Shown here in pieces: positions 27,323 through 36,363 of a stretch of 64,000 bases of DNA. The notes below the pieces were generated by a model. The model saw only the letters and a program-made list of their open reading frames with translations. It was not told the origin of the DNA and did no database searches. This DNA comes from Anaerolineales bacterium (GTDB taxonomy: Bacteria; Chloroflexota; Anaerolineae; Anaerolineales; UBA4823): assembly GCA_003105035.1 (NCBI GenBank), contig PQAL01000002.1, positions 62,001 to 126,000 on the forward strand, given 5' to 3'. The translations under genes were made by a program, and so were the position numbers. The stretch's first letter is position 1. Every line of letters begins with the position of its first letter.

Positions 27323-28174
27323 TTACAAGAAGCTCTCCAGCAATGCGCCTACCTCAGCCATGGTGAATACCGGCCCGTCCACGCAGATTAATTTACTGCC
27401 CAGGTTGCACCGCCCGCATTTGCCGATTCCGCAGTGCATGCGTGCTTCCAGGGTGACATAATTTTGCTCGGGCTTGAAATTAAGCTTATCCACCAGCACG
27501 CGGTTGACGAAGTGGATCATGATGGGTGGGCCGCAAGTGATGGTGATGGTATTGCGCGGTGATGGGGCTACTTTTTCCAACAACTGGGTGATCAAGCCGA
27601 CGTTATCCGTCCAGGTGCTGTCACCCTGGTCGACGGTCAGGTGCAGCTCGGTGTTGGGGGTCGCACGCCATTGGTCGTACTCATCGGTGAAAACCAGCAG
27701 GGAAGGATTACGGGCTGCCCACAGGATGATGAAGTCACGGTAATCGTTGCGATGCGCCATCACCGATTGGATGACTGGTCGCAGCGGCGCGCCTCCGATT
27801 CCACCCCCAATTACGATCAGGTTTTTATCTTTGAACTTCTCCATGGGAAAGCCGTTCCCCATCGGGCCGCGCACTCCGACCGTATCCCCCACTCCCAGCT
27901 CGTGCAGGTCGGTCGTCACGCTCCCCAGGCGGTTGATGGCGAAATCCAGGATGGGCTCGTCGTTCTGGGGGATGTTGGCGATCCCAAAGGGCGCTTCTCC
28001 CGCACCAAATGATGAGACGAATGCAAATTGGCCGGGCTTGTAATCATGGAACGCTTCAGTTCCACCATTTTGCATGGCCACCTTAAACAGCTTGATCTCC
28101 GTGGCGATATCTTTCACCTCGACCAATGTTCCGAGGTAGGGTAGCATGGGGTTGGTTTGCAGGTAGTCCGACAT
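27323..28174 (-). CDS. FAD/NAD(P)-binding electron-transfer subunit (HydG/AsrB/FloxA-like)
   Basis: A 283-residue ferredoxin-reductase-type flavoprotein. The N-terminal beta-barrel binds FAD (YKPGQFAFVS), followed by the pyridine-nucleotide domain (VIGGGIGGAPLRPVI and ITCGPPIM). The C-terminal CGIGKCGRC plus a later Cys is the [2Fe-2S] motif seen in PyrK, sulfhydrogenase gamma and AsrB. It should exchange electrons between NAD(P)H and the iron-sulfur subunit encoded 3 nt upstream. It is the last gene of the operon, and its position beside hdrA genes matches Flox-type NADH-oxidising modules. Confidence 0.85.
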   Translation of the reverse strand: MSDYLQTNPMLPYLGTLVEVKDIATEIKLFKVAMQNGGTEAFHDYKPGQFAFVSSFGAGEAPFGIANIPQNDEPILDFAINRLGSVTTDLHELGVGDTVGVRGPMGNGFPMEKFKDKNLIVIGGGIGGAPLRPVIQSVMAHRNDYRDFIILWAARNPSLLVFTDEYDQWRATPNTELHLTVDQGDSTWTDNVGLITQLLEKVAPSPRNTITITCGPPIMIHFVNRVLVDKLNFKPEQNYVTLEARMHCGIGKCGRCNLGSKLICVDGPVFTMAEVGALLESFL

Positions 28175-28177
28175 AGA

Positions 28178-29179
28178 TCAGCTCCTCCCAATGTATCCCA
28201 GAACCTCGGTGATATCGATATTCACCGGGCAGGCATCAATGCAGCGTCCGCAACCCGTGCAGGAAACCGGTCCATAATGTAGTGGGAAGTAAAAAAACTT
28301 GCAGTAGAAGCGGTTGCGCAGGCGCTGATTTTTCATAAAACGCGGGTTGTGCCCGCCAGCCACCCGTCGATAGGGGATTCCGTTGCACGAATCCCAACAG
28401 CGGATGCGTTCAGATTGGTTATGACCATTCCCGCCTGGCAGGGCCTCGTCGCGCACATCGAAGCAGCGGCAGCTGGGGCAAACGTAGGCACAGATGCGGC
28501 AGCTCAAGCAACGCTCAGCCATCTCAGCCCAGAAATCATCGTTGAATTTCGCTGGCCAGACTTCCTTGGGAGCAATTTTCAGCTCGCGCTTGCGGGCATG
28601 GGTCGGATGCGGGCGTATTTCCGACAGGCCATCAAATACCGGGAATTTCCTGCTGATCATCTCGCCCTTCTCAGTGATGATCTCAGCTACATAGCCACCA
28701 TCGGAAGGGGTGAGCATGATATCCATCCCAGACGGGTCATCGGGGGCCCCCCCTAAGTTCGTGCAAAAGCAGCTCGGCCCCAGCGAATGGCAAGCAAGGC
28801 CGATCAGGGTGGTGTTCTCACGGCGCCGGGCAAAGTAGGGGTCGACAGGCTCATTTTCGATGAACAAGGCATCCAGGGTCAACAAGCCGCGTGCATCACA
28901 TGGGCGAACCCCGAAAATGACCGTTTGGCCTTCTGGGAGGGTTTCGGTAAGCTGTACCCGATTGCCCAGTTTCTCGATCAGCATCAGCCGCTCGGTTTGG
29001 GGGAAGAAAACATCCTTGACTGACATGAATGAACGGTCAAAGTCCCATACTACCTCGCTCGTATCTGAAACGGGACGGTACAGGATATTCCCAGCGATGT
29101 CCAGCGGGGCGATCAGGGTTTGCTCTTGGGCCAGGTGATCCAGCCAGGCTACCAGTTCCTGCTGCGTAAGGTAGTTCAT
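28178..29179 (-). CDS. 4Fe-4S dicluster electron-transfer protein (HydB/AsrA/FloxB-like)
   Basis: A 333-residue cytosolic protein. Two [4Fe-4S] ferredoxin motifs are in CLSCRICAYVCPSC and CTGCGRCIDACPV; upstream cysteines occur in GVRPCDARGL and LACHSLGPSCFC. The architecture matches sulfhydrogenase beta and anaerobic sulfite reductase subunit A. It overlaps the upstream gene by 4 nt (ATGA) and is 3 nt from the flavoprotein gene, so the two are probably co-translated partners that pass electrons between NAD(P)H and the MvhD/HdrA part. Confidence 0.85.
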   Translation of the reverse strand: MNYLTQQELVAWLDHLAQEQTLIAPLDIAGNILYRPVSDTSEVVWDFDRSFMSVKDVFFPQTERLMLIEKLGNRVQLTETLPEGQTVIFGVRPCDARGLLTLDALFIENEPVDPYFARRRENTTLIGLACHSLGPSCFCTNLGGAPDDPSGMDIMLTPSDGGYVAEIITEKGEMISRKFPVFDGLSEIRPHPTHARKRELKIAPKEVWPAKFNDDFWAEMAERCLSCRICAYVCPSCRCFDVRDEALPGGNGHNQSERIRCWDSCNGIPYRRVAGGHNPRFMKNQRLRNRFYCKFFYFPLHYGPVSCTGCGRCIDACPVNIDITEVLGYIGRS

Positions 29180-30594
29180 GGTAGGTTCTCCTCTCCGCCC
29201 AGGATGGTCACAAATGGCGGTGCCACCGCGGCCATTCCAGCCTGGTAGTTAAAAATGGTAACCATTTCCTGCGCCATCTTGCGGTGGATCAGGCTGAGAG
29301 GGATGTCCATTGGGCAGGCTCGCTCGCATTCATTGCAGCCTACGCAGCGCCCTGCCAGGTGATAGGCTCTCCCCAGGTGGAAGGCCCTTTTCTCATCCAC
29401 GTCGATTCCCATCCCCACCCACAGCGAATCGTCCCGCTCATACAGGCAGATGGGACAATCACACATCGGGCAGGCCTGCCGGCAGGCATAACAGCGGATG
29501 CAGCGGTCGAATTGGCTCAGCCAGAAGTTCATCCGTTCCGTAGATGACAGCGCATCCACGTGGTCGATCCCCGGATAGATATGCTCAGGTGGGATCTCAC
29601 GGAAGGTGGCCTCAGGATCACCGATCAGTGTATCGTACACGACCGGCGTGCGCACCTGGCAGGCTGCACAGCGGGTTTGGATGGGTCCGCTTTTATCATT
29701 GTTGAAACCCGATCCCTGGCGGATGCCATCACAGGCCAAACCGATGATGTAGACCTGGTCGCGTAAAAAGCGGTTCTCAGCCAGTAATACGTTAATTGAG
29801 CGGCTGTCACAGGGTTTAACCACCACAGCCGCTTTCGGCAGCTTATCGGGTTGCTTTTTCTTACCACCATCGGTGCCCCAACCCAGTTTTTTGCTGAGGT
29901 ACGCCGAGAGGTTGTGAGTACAATCCTGATTCCATACCAGGCGCTCCACATTTTCTGATTGGTGGATAAAAGCCGGGCGGGTCCGGCCCCTGGGACCGAC
30001 CTCGAAGCCGATCACACAATCCACCTGCTGGTTAGCCAGCAGGTCGCGGGCTGCAGACTGCAGGGCCAGGGTCTGTTCATCATGAATGGGGGTGTGATAC
30101 ACGACGTGTTTGGGCTGCTCGTCACTGAAGGCGGAATAGCGGTGGCTGATGGGTTCCTGATTCCAGACAAAACGCGTGTGCCGGTCGAAAACTGTCCAAT
30201 GAATTGGTCCGAGTGCCCGCACGGTATCGGTGAAATCGGTGGCGATGCGTGAATAGCGCTCACCCTCTGAGGCTGATACCCAATCCAGGCGCACGCGTTC
30301 GGGTTCCAGCCCGGCATAAGCCATGAGTGCTTGAAGGACGGGCAAGCGTTTTGCCGCCCGGTGGTTGCCAGTGTTGTAGTGGCACTCGCCGATATGGCAG
30401 CCCAGCACCAGCACACCATCTGCACCCTGCTCAAAGGTGCGCATGATGATCTCGGGTGATACACGCCCTGAGCATGGCACGCGGATATCGCGGATGTTGG
30501 CAGGCGATTTCAGGCGGGCGATACCAGCCGTATCTGCTCCGGTGTAGCTGCACCAGGAACATAGATAAGCAATGATTTTGGGTTCAAATGGCAC
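29176..30594 (-). CDS. MvhD/FlpD-type hydrogenase delta domain fused to FrhB-like and ferredoxin domains
   Basis: A 472-residue multidomain protein. Residues 1-140 are the MvhD/FlpD [2Fe-2S] domain with CSWCSYTGAD, VPCSGRVSPEI and GCHIGECHY. The middle (about 240-310) resembles F420-hydrogenase beta-like domains (VVKPCDSRSINVLLAENRF and YIIGLACDG). The C-terminal part carries two [4Fe-4S] motifs: CIRCYACRQACPMCDC and CVGCNECERACP. MvhD normally links an electron donor to HdrA, and here one polypeptide joins that docking domain to further clusters. The RBS is AGGAGG, 11 nt after hdrA. No hydrogenase large subunit is near, so the donor is probably the downstream flavoprotein pair. Confidence 0.82.
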   Translation of the reverse strand: MPFEPKIIAYLCSWCSYTGADTAGIARLKSPANIRDIRVPCSGRVSPEIIMRTFEQGADGVLVLGCHIGECHYNTGNHRAAKRLPVLQALMAYAGLEPERVRLDWVSASEGERYSRIATDFTDTVRALGPIHWTVFDRHTRFVWNQEPISHRYSAFSDEQPKHVVYHTPIHDEQTLALQSAARDLLANQQVDCVIGFEVGPRGRTRPAFIHQSENVERLVWNQDCTHNLSAYLSKKLGWGTDGGKKKQPDKLPKAAVVVKPCDSRSINVLLAENRFLRDQVYIIGLACDGIRQGSGFNNDKSGPIQTRCAACQVRTPVVYDTLIGDPEATFREIPPEHIYPGIDHVDALSSTERMNFWLSQFDRCIRCYACRQACPMCDCPICLYERDDSLWVGMGIDVDEKRAFHLGRAYHLAGRCVGCNECERACPMDIPLSLIHRKMAQEMVTIFNYQAGMAAVAPPFVTILGGEENLP

Positions 30595-30605
30595 GCTACC
30601 ACCTC

Positions 30606-33600
30606 CTATGGGTTCAAGATCCCGGGAACCACCGGTTCAACCGCTAATGCCCCGATCATCTCATTGACGATTTGCTGGTCATCGAAATGGATCAGGGAGA
30701 TGGCCTTGTCTCGACAAGTAGCTGCACAAGTGCCGCAACCTTTACACAGGTATGTATTGACGGAAGCCACACTTTCCTTTAGCTCAATGGCGCCATAAGG
30801 GCAAGCCGTGATGCACAGACCACAGCCTGCACAGCGCAGCAAATTCACATTTGCCACAGATGGGTCCAGGGCGATGGTGCCCTGGTCAAGCAAGGAAAGT
30901 GCAGCCGCAGCGGCCCCTCCAGCCTGGGCAACACTATCGGGGATGTCCTTGGGGCTCTGGCAGGCTCCTGCTACGTATATGCCTTCTGTGGAGGTCTCCA
31001 CCGGCGCCAGCTTGGGGTGCTTCTCCAGGAAGAAACCATCCGGACTGCGACTAATTCCAAACAGACTGGCTACCTGAGCGGAATCCTCCTGAGCTTCAAA
31101 GCCGGTGGACAAGATGACCATATCCACATCAATATGATCCGGCTGGCCGTAGAAGGCTTCATCCCACTTGACCACCAGGTGCCCATCCTGGCGCTGGATG
31201 CTCTTCACCCGCCCGTGATAGAAGTTCACGCCTTTTTTGCGAGTACGGTTATAAAACTCTTCATAGTCTTTACCAAAGGTGCGCATGTCGCGGTAAATCT
31301 CGTGCACCTCGGCATCCACATAATCGTGGACCAGCTGGGCGAGTTTAAGCGAGTACATGCAGCAGGCGCGTGAGCAATACTCGTTGTATTTTTCATCCCT
31401 GCTGCCGACGCAGTGTACAATTGCCACGCTTCTCGGAGAGCGGCCGTTTTTTAGGGTTACTTTGCCACTGGTTGGTCCACTGGCATTAATCAATCGCTCG
31501 AATTCCATGGAAGTCAGCACGTTATCCAGCTGGCCATAGCCCAACTCGGGCATGCGGGCGGGGTCAAAGTCTTTAAAGCCAGTCGCCAGGACGATTGTGC
31601 CTACCGTCAGGTCCAGATGACTGTCTTTCATATCATGGTTGATCGCCCCTCTCTCACAGGCTGACAGACACTCCAGGCATTCGGAGCAGATGCCACAGCG
31701 CAGGCAGCGCTCGGCTTCAGCTAGGGCTTCTTCCTCGGTGAGGGCAAGATCAACTTCTCTGAAGTTGTTGACTCGCTTCTCCGCGGGTATTGTGTGGGTC
31801 TTGGCGCGCGGGATATCAGCCGCCCAGCCGATTTCCATCTTTTGCAGCACCTCTTCCTTTGTGAAAGTGGCTGTAGGCAGCCGGGGTGGTTCCTGGATAC
31901 CTTCTGCGCCACGCAGGTAACGGTCAATGCAGCGGGCTACGTGGTGACCTTCGCCAATTGCATCCACCACGAAGAAGGTCGTACCGCGCCTGACGTCTCC
32001 AGCCACGAAAACTCCCGGCATGGCAGTCATCATCTCGTCATCTGTTTCGAGGCCCATTGAGCTGAGCTTGCGGATCATGGTGCCTTCAGGCAGGAAAGCG
32101 AAATCCGGCTGCTGGCCGACCGCCCAGATCACCAGGTCACATGGGATGACATGCTCAGTCCCGGGGATCTCCTCAACCTGGCGCTTGCCGTTGACGATGC
32201 CGCCAACCTTAGCTTCCACGCATCCGATCCCGATGATCTTCCCGGACCATATGACGACCTCCTTAAATACCCGGTTGCGGATGATTTCAATACCTTCCTT
32301 ATTCGCTTCATCGATCTCATTGAATGAGGCCCGCATGCCTCGACATACGATCTTTACCTTGGGGCTGCCCAGGCGCACAGAGACACGCGCAGCATCCAAA
32401 GCCACGTCGCCAGCGCCAATCACGGCAATATCACGCCCGCTCAGGTCAATTTTCTCCCCCAGGCAGGCCCTGCGTAACAGGTCCAGGCTCAGCCAGTTAT
32501 CGGGGTGTTCAGCACCCGGAAGATTGAGCTTCCAGGCGCTGTGCGCACCCGTGGCAATCACCACTGAGTCAAAACCCTGTTTGAACAGTCCGGGGATATC
32601 ATAGATGCGGGTGCTGAGGCGCATCTCCACGCCCTCATCGATGATCTGTTGGATTTCCCAATCCAGGCGGTCATAAGGTAGCCGGTGGGGTGGGATACCC
32701 ACCCGCATCATACCGCCGGCAATGGGTAGCGAATCAAAGACTGTGGCGTGATGGCCGATGCGCGTCAGGTCAAGGGCTGCGGTCATCCCAGCCGGACCAG
32801 CCCCGATGATGGCAATATTCTTGCCGGTGGGGGTTGGCTTGTGGGAGAAAGGTGTGCCGACCAGGGATTTGTCGCGCATGTTGGGCAGCTCATGACGGTG
32901 GGCAAAAGCCCAATCCGCCACAAACCACTTCAGCTTCATGATGCTTACCGGCTCGTCGTACATACCCCGGCTGCACTGCTCTTCGCAACGCCGGTTACAC
33001 ACCCGCCCGCAAACGGAAGGGAAGGGATGCTCGCGGCGGATGGCCCAATATGCATCCGCGTAGCGTTTCTGCTTGATCAGAGCGATATACCCCTGAGCAC
33101 GCTGATCTGTTGGACAGGCTGCCCGACAGGGTGCGATGCCTTGTTTTTCAATGACATAGGCTCCAGGCACTGCCTGGGCAGAATGCCGGTAGGTAGCCTT
33201 GCGGGTGCTTAACCCCTTATCAAATGTATTGATCACGTCCACCGGGCATACTTCGGCGCATTTTCCACAGCCAGTACACTGTGTTTCATCCACAAAGCGT
33301 GCCTTGCGGCGAACCCTCACCTGGTAATTCCCCACATACCCGGAGACTTTTTCTACTTCGCTGTAGCTGAGCAGGCTGATGTTTTCGTGGCGTCCAACGG
33401 ACACCATTTTGGGTGTGAGTATTCAGGCCGCACAGTCGAGCGTTGGGAAGGTCTTATACAGTTGGGCCATGTGCCCGCCAATACTTGGCTCACGCTCAAC
33501 CATGTAAACCTTTTTGCCAGCATCAGCCAGGCGCAGGGCTGCTTCGATCCCGGCGATACCTCCGCCCACCACCAGCGCTGATTGTTGCATATCCACCGAG

Positions 33601-34016
33601 CGCATGTTCAGCGGCCGGTGGTGGTGCACGCGGCTGACTGCTGCGCTTACCATGTGCTTGGCTTTTTCGGTAGCCATGCCTGGGTCATCCACCACCCACG
33701 AGCAGTGCTCACGGATGTTCGCCATCTGGAAGTAGAACGGGTTCAAACCACCTTCGCTGCATGCCCGGCGAAAGGTCGGTTCATGCATCAGAGGCGTGCA
33801 GGAAGCCACCACCACCCGGTTCAAGCCTTGTTCGCGGATATCCTGCTTGATCAGGTCCTGCCCTGGGTCAGAGCACATATAGGTGTAGTCGCGCGCCATC
33901 ACAACGCCGTTCAACGTCCGGGCAAAATCCACTACGGCTTTGACATCCACCTTGCCGGCGATGTTCGTCCCGCAGTGGCAGATATAAACTCCCGTTTTTA
34001 CTTTGGAGAGGTTCAT
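30606..34016 (-). CDS. hdrA: HdrA-type selenoflavoprotein with inserted GltD/NfnB-like domain (UGA recoded)
   Basis: An 1136-residue CoB-CoM heterodisulfide reductase subunit A-like protein, read through a TGA at 33425-33423 (residue 198). Order: the N-terminal HdrA domain (YICHCGTNIAG), an FAD-binding GGGIAGIEAALRLAD, the conserved LDCAA-U-ILTPKMVSVGRHENI segment, a [4Fe-4S] ferredoxin motif (CTGCGKCAEVCP), an inserted GltD/NfnB-type domain (about residues 245-700, with PCRAACPTDQ, CGRVCNRRCEEQC, IIGAGPAGMTAALDL and VIGAGDVALDAARV), then the rest of HdrA and two C-terminal ferredoxin motifs (CAGCGLCITACP and CKGCGTCAATC). The UGA occupies the position that is Cys or Sec in HdrA families. A SECIS-like hairpin follows. 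The extra FAD/NAD(P)H domain suggests direct NAD(P)H coupling and flavin-based bifurcation (inference). The start overlaps the upstream hdrA stop by 4 nt. Ordinary gene calling splits it into 197- and 933-residue pieces. Confidence 0.88.
33388..33406 (-). promoter_or_regulatory. Candidate SECIS element in the second hdrA gene
   Basis: On the minus strand TGGTGTCC pairs with GGACGCCA (8 bp, one U-G pair) around the 3-nt loop GTT. The loop begins 25 nt after the UGA, and its first base is G. Placement matches the bacterial SECIS model. The same hairpin is present in the first hdrA. Confidence 0.65.
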
Positions 34017-36037
34017 GCCACCTCCTGCTCAGAGATTACAGATAAATTCACTACCGATAGGATTCCATCAATTTCAGCCAGGATCTGCTCCTGGGTAAAG
34101 CCATTTTGGATGGCAGCCTGAGCTGGGCAAGCTGCCGCGCAGGCACCACATCCCTTGCATAACACCTCATTGACATATGCCACCAACCGTCCTTCCAGCT
34201 CCATCATCTCAATGGCGTGATAGGGGCATAAGCCTTCGCAGGTACGGCAGCCTCCGCACTTGGATTGGTCGATATAGGTTGTAAAAGGTTCTAGGGTTAC
34301 GTGCCCGGCATCCATCAGTGAGAGGGCTACTGAGGCAGCCGCGCCTCCCTGTGCGACACTATCGGGGATATCCTTTGGACCCTGGCAGGCACCCGCCAGG
34401 TAAACACCGTCTGTCGTGGTCTCAACTGGGGCCAATTTGGGATGTTTCTCGAGGAAAAAGCCATCGGGGCCGCGGCTGATGCTGAAGGTTTGGGCCACCT
34501 GAGCCGCATCTGCCTGTGGCTCAACGCCGGTGCTTAACACCACCATATCCACCAGCAGGTCCGAGGGTTTCCCGGTGTACAGGTCCATGCTCGAAACTTT
34601 TAGCTGGCCATTATGGCGGCTGATCTCCAGGCCGCCTCCTGGCAAATCCTGGTCGAAGCGGGCAAAGTGAACCCCTGCCCGTTCCACGCGTTCATAGAAA
34701 GCTTCGTATCCTTTTCCGAAGGCGCGCATGTCGCGGTAATACTCATGAACTTCCGCACCCACATAATCGCGCACCAGCTGGGCCAGCTTGAGGGAATACA
34801 TGCAGCACACCCGCGAGCAGTATTCATGGTATTCCTTGTTCCGGCTGCCCACACAATGGATGATGGCAACGCTGTCCGGCTTGCGGCCGTCTTTGAGGCG
34901 CACTTCCCCGATGGTTGGCCCACCGGTATTGATCAGGCGCTCCAGCTCCATGCTGGTCACCACGTTGTCCAGTTCGCCGTAACCGTACTCATGGATACGC
35001 TGGGCTTCGAAATCCTTGAAGCCCGTCGCCAGGATGATTGCCCCAACATCGATGTCAAGGTGCTCTTCCTGTTGCTCAAAATTGATCGATCCGGTCAGGC
35101 AGAATTTTTCGCATGCCCGGCATTTACCCTTTTGGAAATAGGCGCAATTCTGGGTATCGATCACGGGCACGCGTGGCACAGCTTGGGCAAATGGGAAATA
35201 GATGGCCGGTCGGCTTCCCAACCCCAGGTCGAATTCAGATGAGATCTTTTTCCAAGGGCATTTTTCCACACACGTCCCGCAGCCAGTGCACGTGTCTTCA
35301 TCCACATAGCGTGGTTTGCGACGCACCTTGACGGAAAAATTGCCAACATAGCCTGATACCGACTCGACCTCGCTGTAGCTCAGCAGGGTGATGTTTTCGT
35401 GGCGTCCGACGGACACCATTTTGGGAGTGAGAATTCAAGCGGCACAGTCTAGCGTTGGGAAGGTCTTGTACAGCTGGGCCATGTGCCCGCCAATACTCGG
35501 CTGCCTCTCCACCAGATAGACGTGTTTGCCGGCATCCGCCAGGCGTAGGGCAGCTTCGATCCCAGCAATGCCAGCTCCAACTACCATGGCGGATTGTTTC
35601 ATGTCCACCTGGCGTGCTTCCAGCGGCAGGTTGTACTGTACGCGTTCGACGGCTGCAGAGACGAGAGCCCTGGCTTTTTGCGTGGCAGACTGCGGATCAT
35701 CCGACACCCAGGAGCAGTGCTCCCGGATATTGGTCATCTGGAACAGGAAGGGGTTCAACCCAGCTTCACCACATGCCCTCCGAAACGTGGATTCATGCAT
35801 CAGTGGAGAGCAGGAGGCCACTACAACGCGATCCAGACCCTCATTACGGATGTCATCCTTGATGAGAGCCTGGCCTGGATCTGAACACATATAAGTGTAG
35901 TGCCTTGCGATCTTGACGTTTCCCAATGTAGCCGCGTGGTTGCTCAGCGCCTCCACATCCACCATCCCGGCAATATTGGTTCCACAATGGCAGATATATA
36001 CACCAATCTTTGGGCTACCTCTAGTGGTAGGTTTCAT
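34013..36037 (-). CDS. hdrA: HdrA-type selenoflavoprotein, compact form (UGA recoded)
   Basis: A 674-residue HdrA-like protein read through a TGA at 35437-35435 (residue 201). Visible parts: VYICHCGTNIAGMVDV at the N-terminus, CSDPGQALIKDDIRNEGLD with VVASCSPLMHE, the FAD motif GAGIAGIEAALRLAD, LDCAA-U-ILTPKMV, a ferredoxin motif CTGCGTCVEKCPW, a second Rossmann stretch (ILATGFKDF, IHCVGSRNKEYHEYCSRVCCMYSLK) and two C-terminal ferredoxin motifs (CGGCRTCEGLCP and CKGCGACAAACP). Without readthrough it would be two pieces of 200 and 468 residues. It is the first gene of the operon and overlaps the next by 4 nt. HdrA normally carries the FAD of an electron-bifurcating complex; selenocysteine forms are known in some methanogens. 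The partner HdrB/HdrC subunits are not in the window. Confidence 0.88.
35400..35418 (-). promoter_or_regulatory. Candidate SECIS element in the first hdrA gene
   Basis: Identical 8-bp stem to the hairpin at 33388-33406 (TGGTGTCC and GGACGCCA) with loop GTC instead of GTT, again starting 25 nt after the UGA. The only change between the two copies is in the loop, at a synonymous valine position. Confidence 0.65.
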
Positions 36038-36215
36038 CCGCTGCTTCTCCTAACAGAAGTTGTAACATTCCGGTAACAAAGCACCTAATAAATCCAGCAA
36101 TGTGGAAAATGCCGGTCTATAAAAATGCAAAAGCGTCGCTCTGGAATATGTTTAAAGCGACAAAAGGGATGGTTTATATAGCTGTATGCTTCTGAATCCC
36201 GGTTTCTCCTCAGGC

Positions 36216-36269
36216 ATTATATATAGCATACTTGTGCAAGGATGCACAATATAGTGTAATATAGCACAA
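36216..36269 (-). promoter_or_regulatory. Tandem CRP/FNR-type operators and -10 box upstream of the hdrA operon
   Basis: Site 1 (36232-36249) is a perfect TTGTGC-N6-GCACAA palindrome with the spacing used by CRP/FNR family regulators. Site 2 (36252-36269) is a degenerate copy, TAGTGT-N6-GCACAA, whose centre is exactly 20 bp away, placing both on the same helix face. A perfect TATAAT (minus strand, 36221-36216) follows site 1 and lacks a consensus -35. The rest of the 326-bp gap 36038-36363 is A/T-rich with no gene. Confidence 0.55.
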
Positions 36270-36363
36270 AATAGATAGGATGAATGTGACATAAGTCTTA
36301 TTCCCTGGTGCCCCCATACATTGCCCCTACGGGATAGTTCCGCTGAGTTTAATCAGCGTCGCA

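Noticed and set aside
33423-35437. hdrA genes as split or frameshifted pseudogenes, or as separate N- and C-terminal genes
   Set aside because: Both interruptions are the same single UGA at a known Cys/Sec position with no frameshift; the downstream ATG in LTPKMV has no ribosome binding site of its own.
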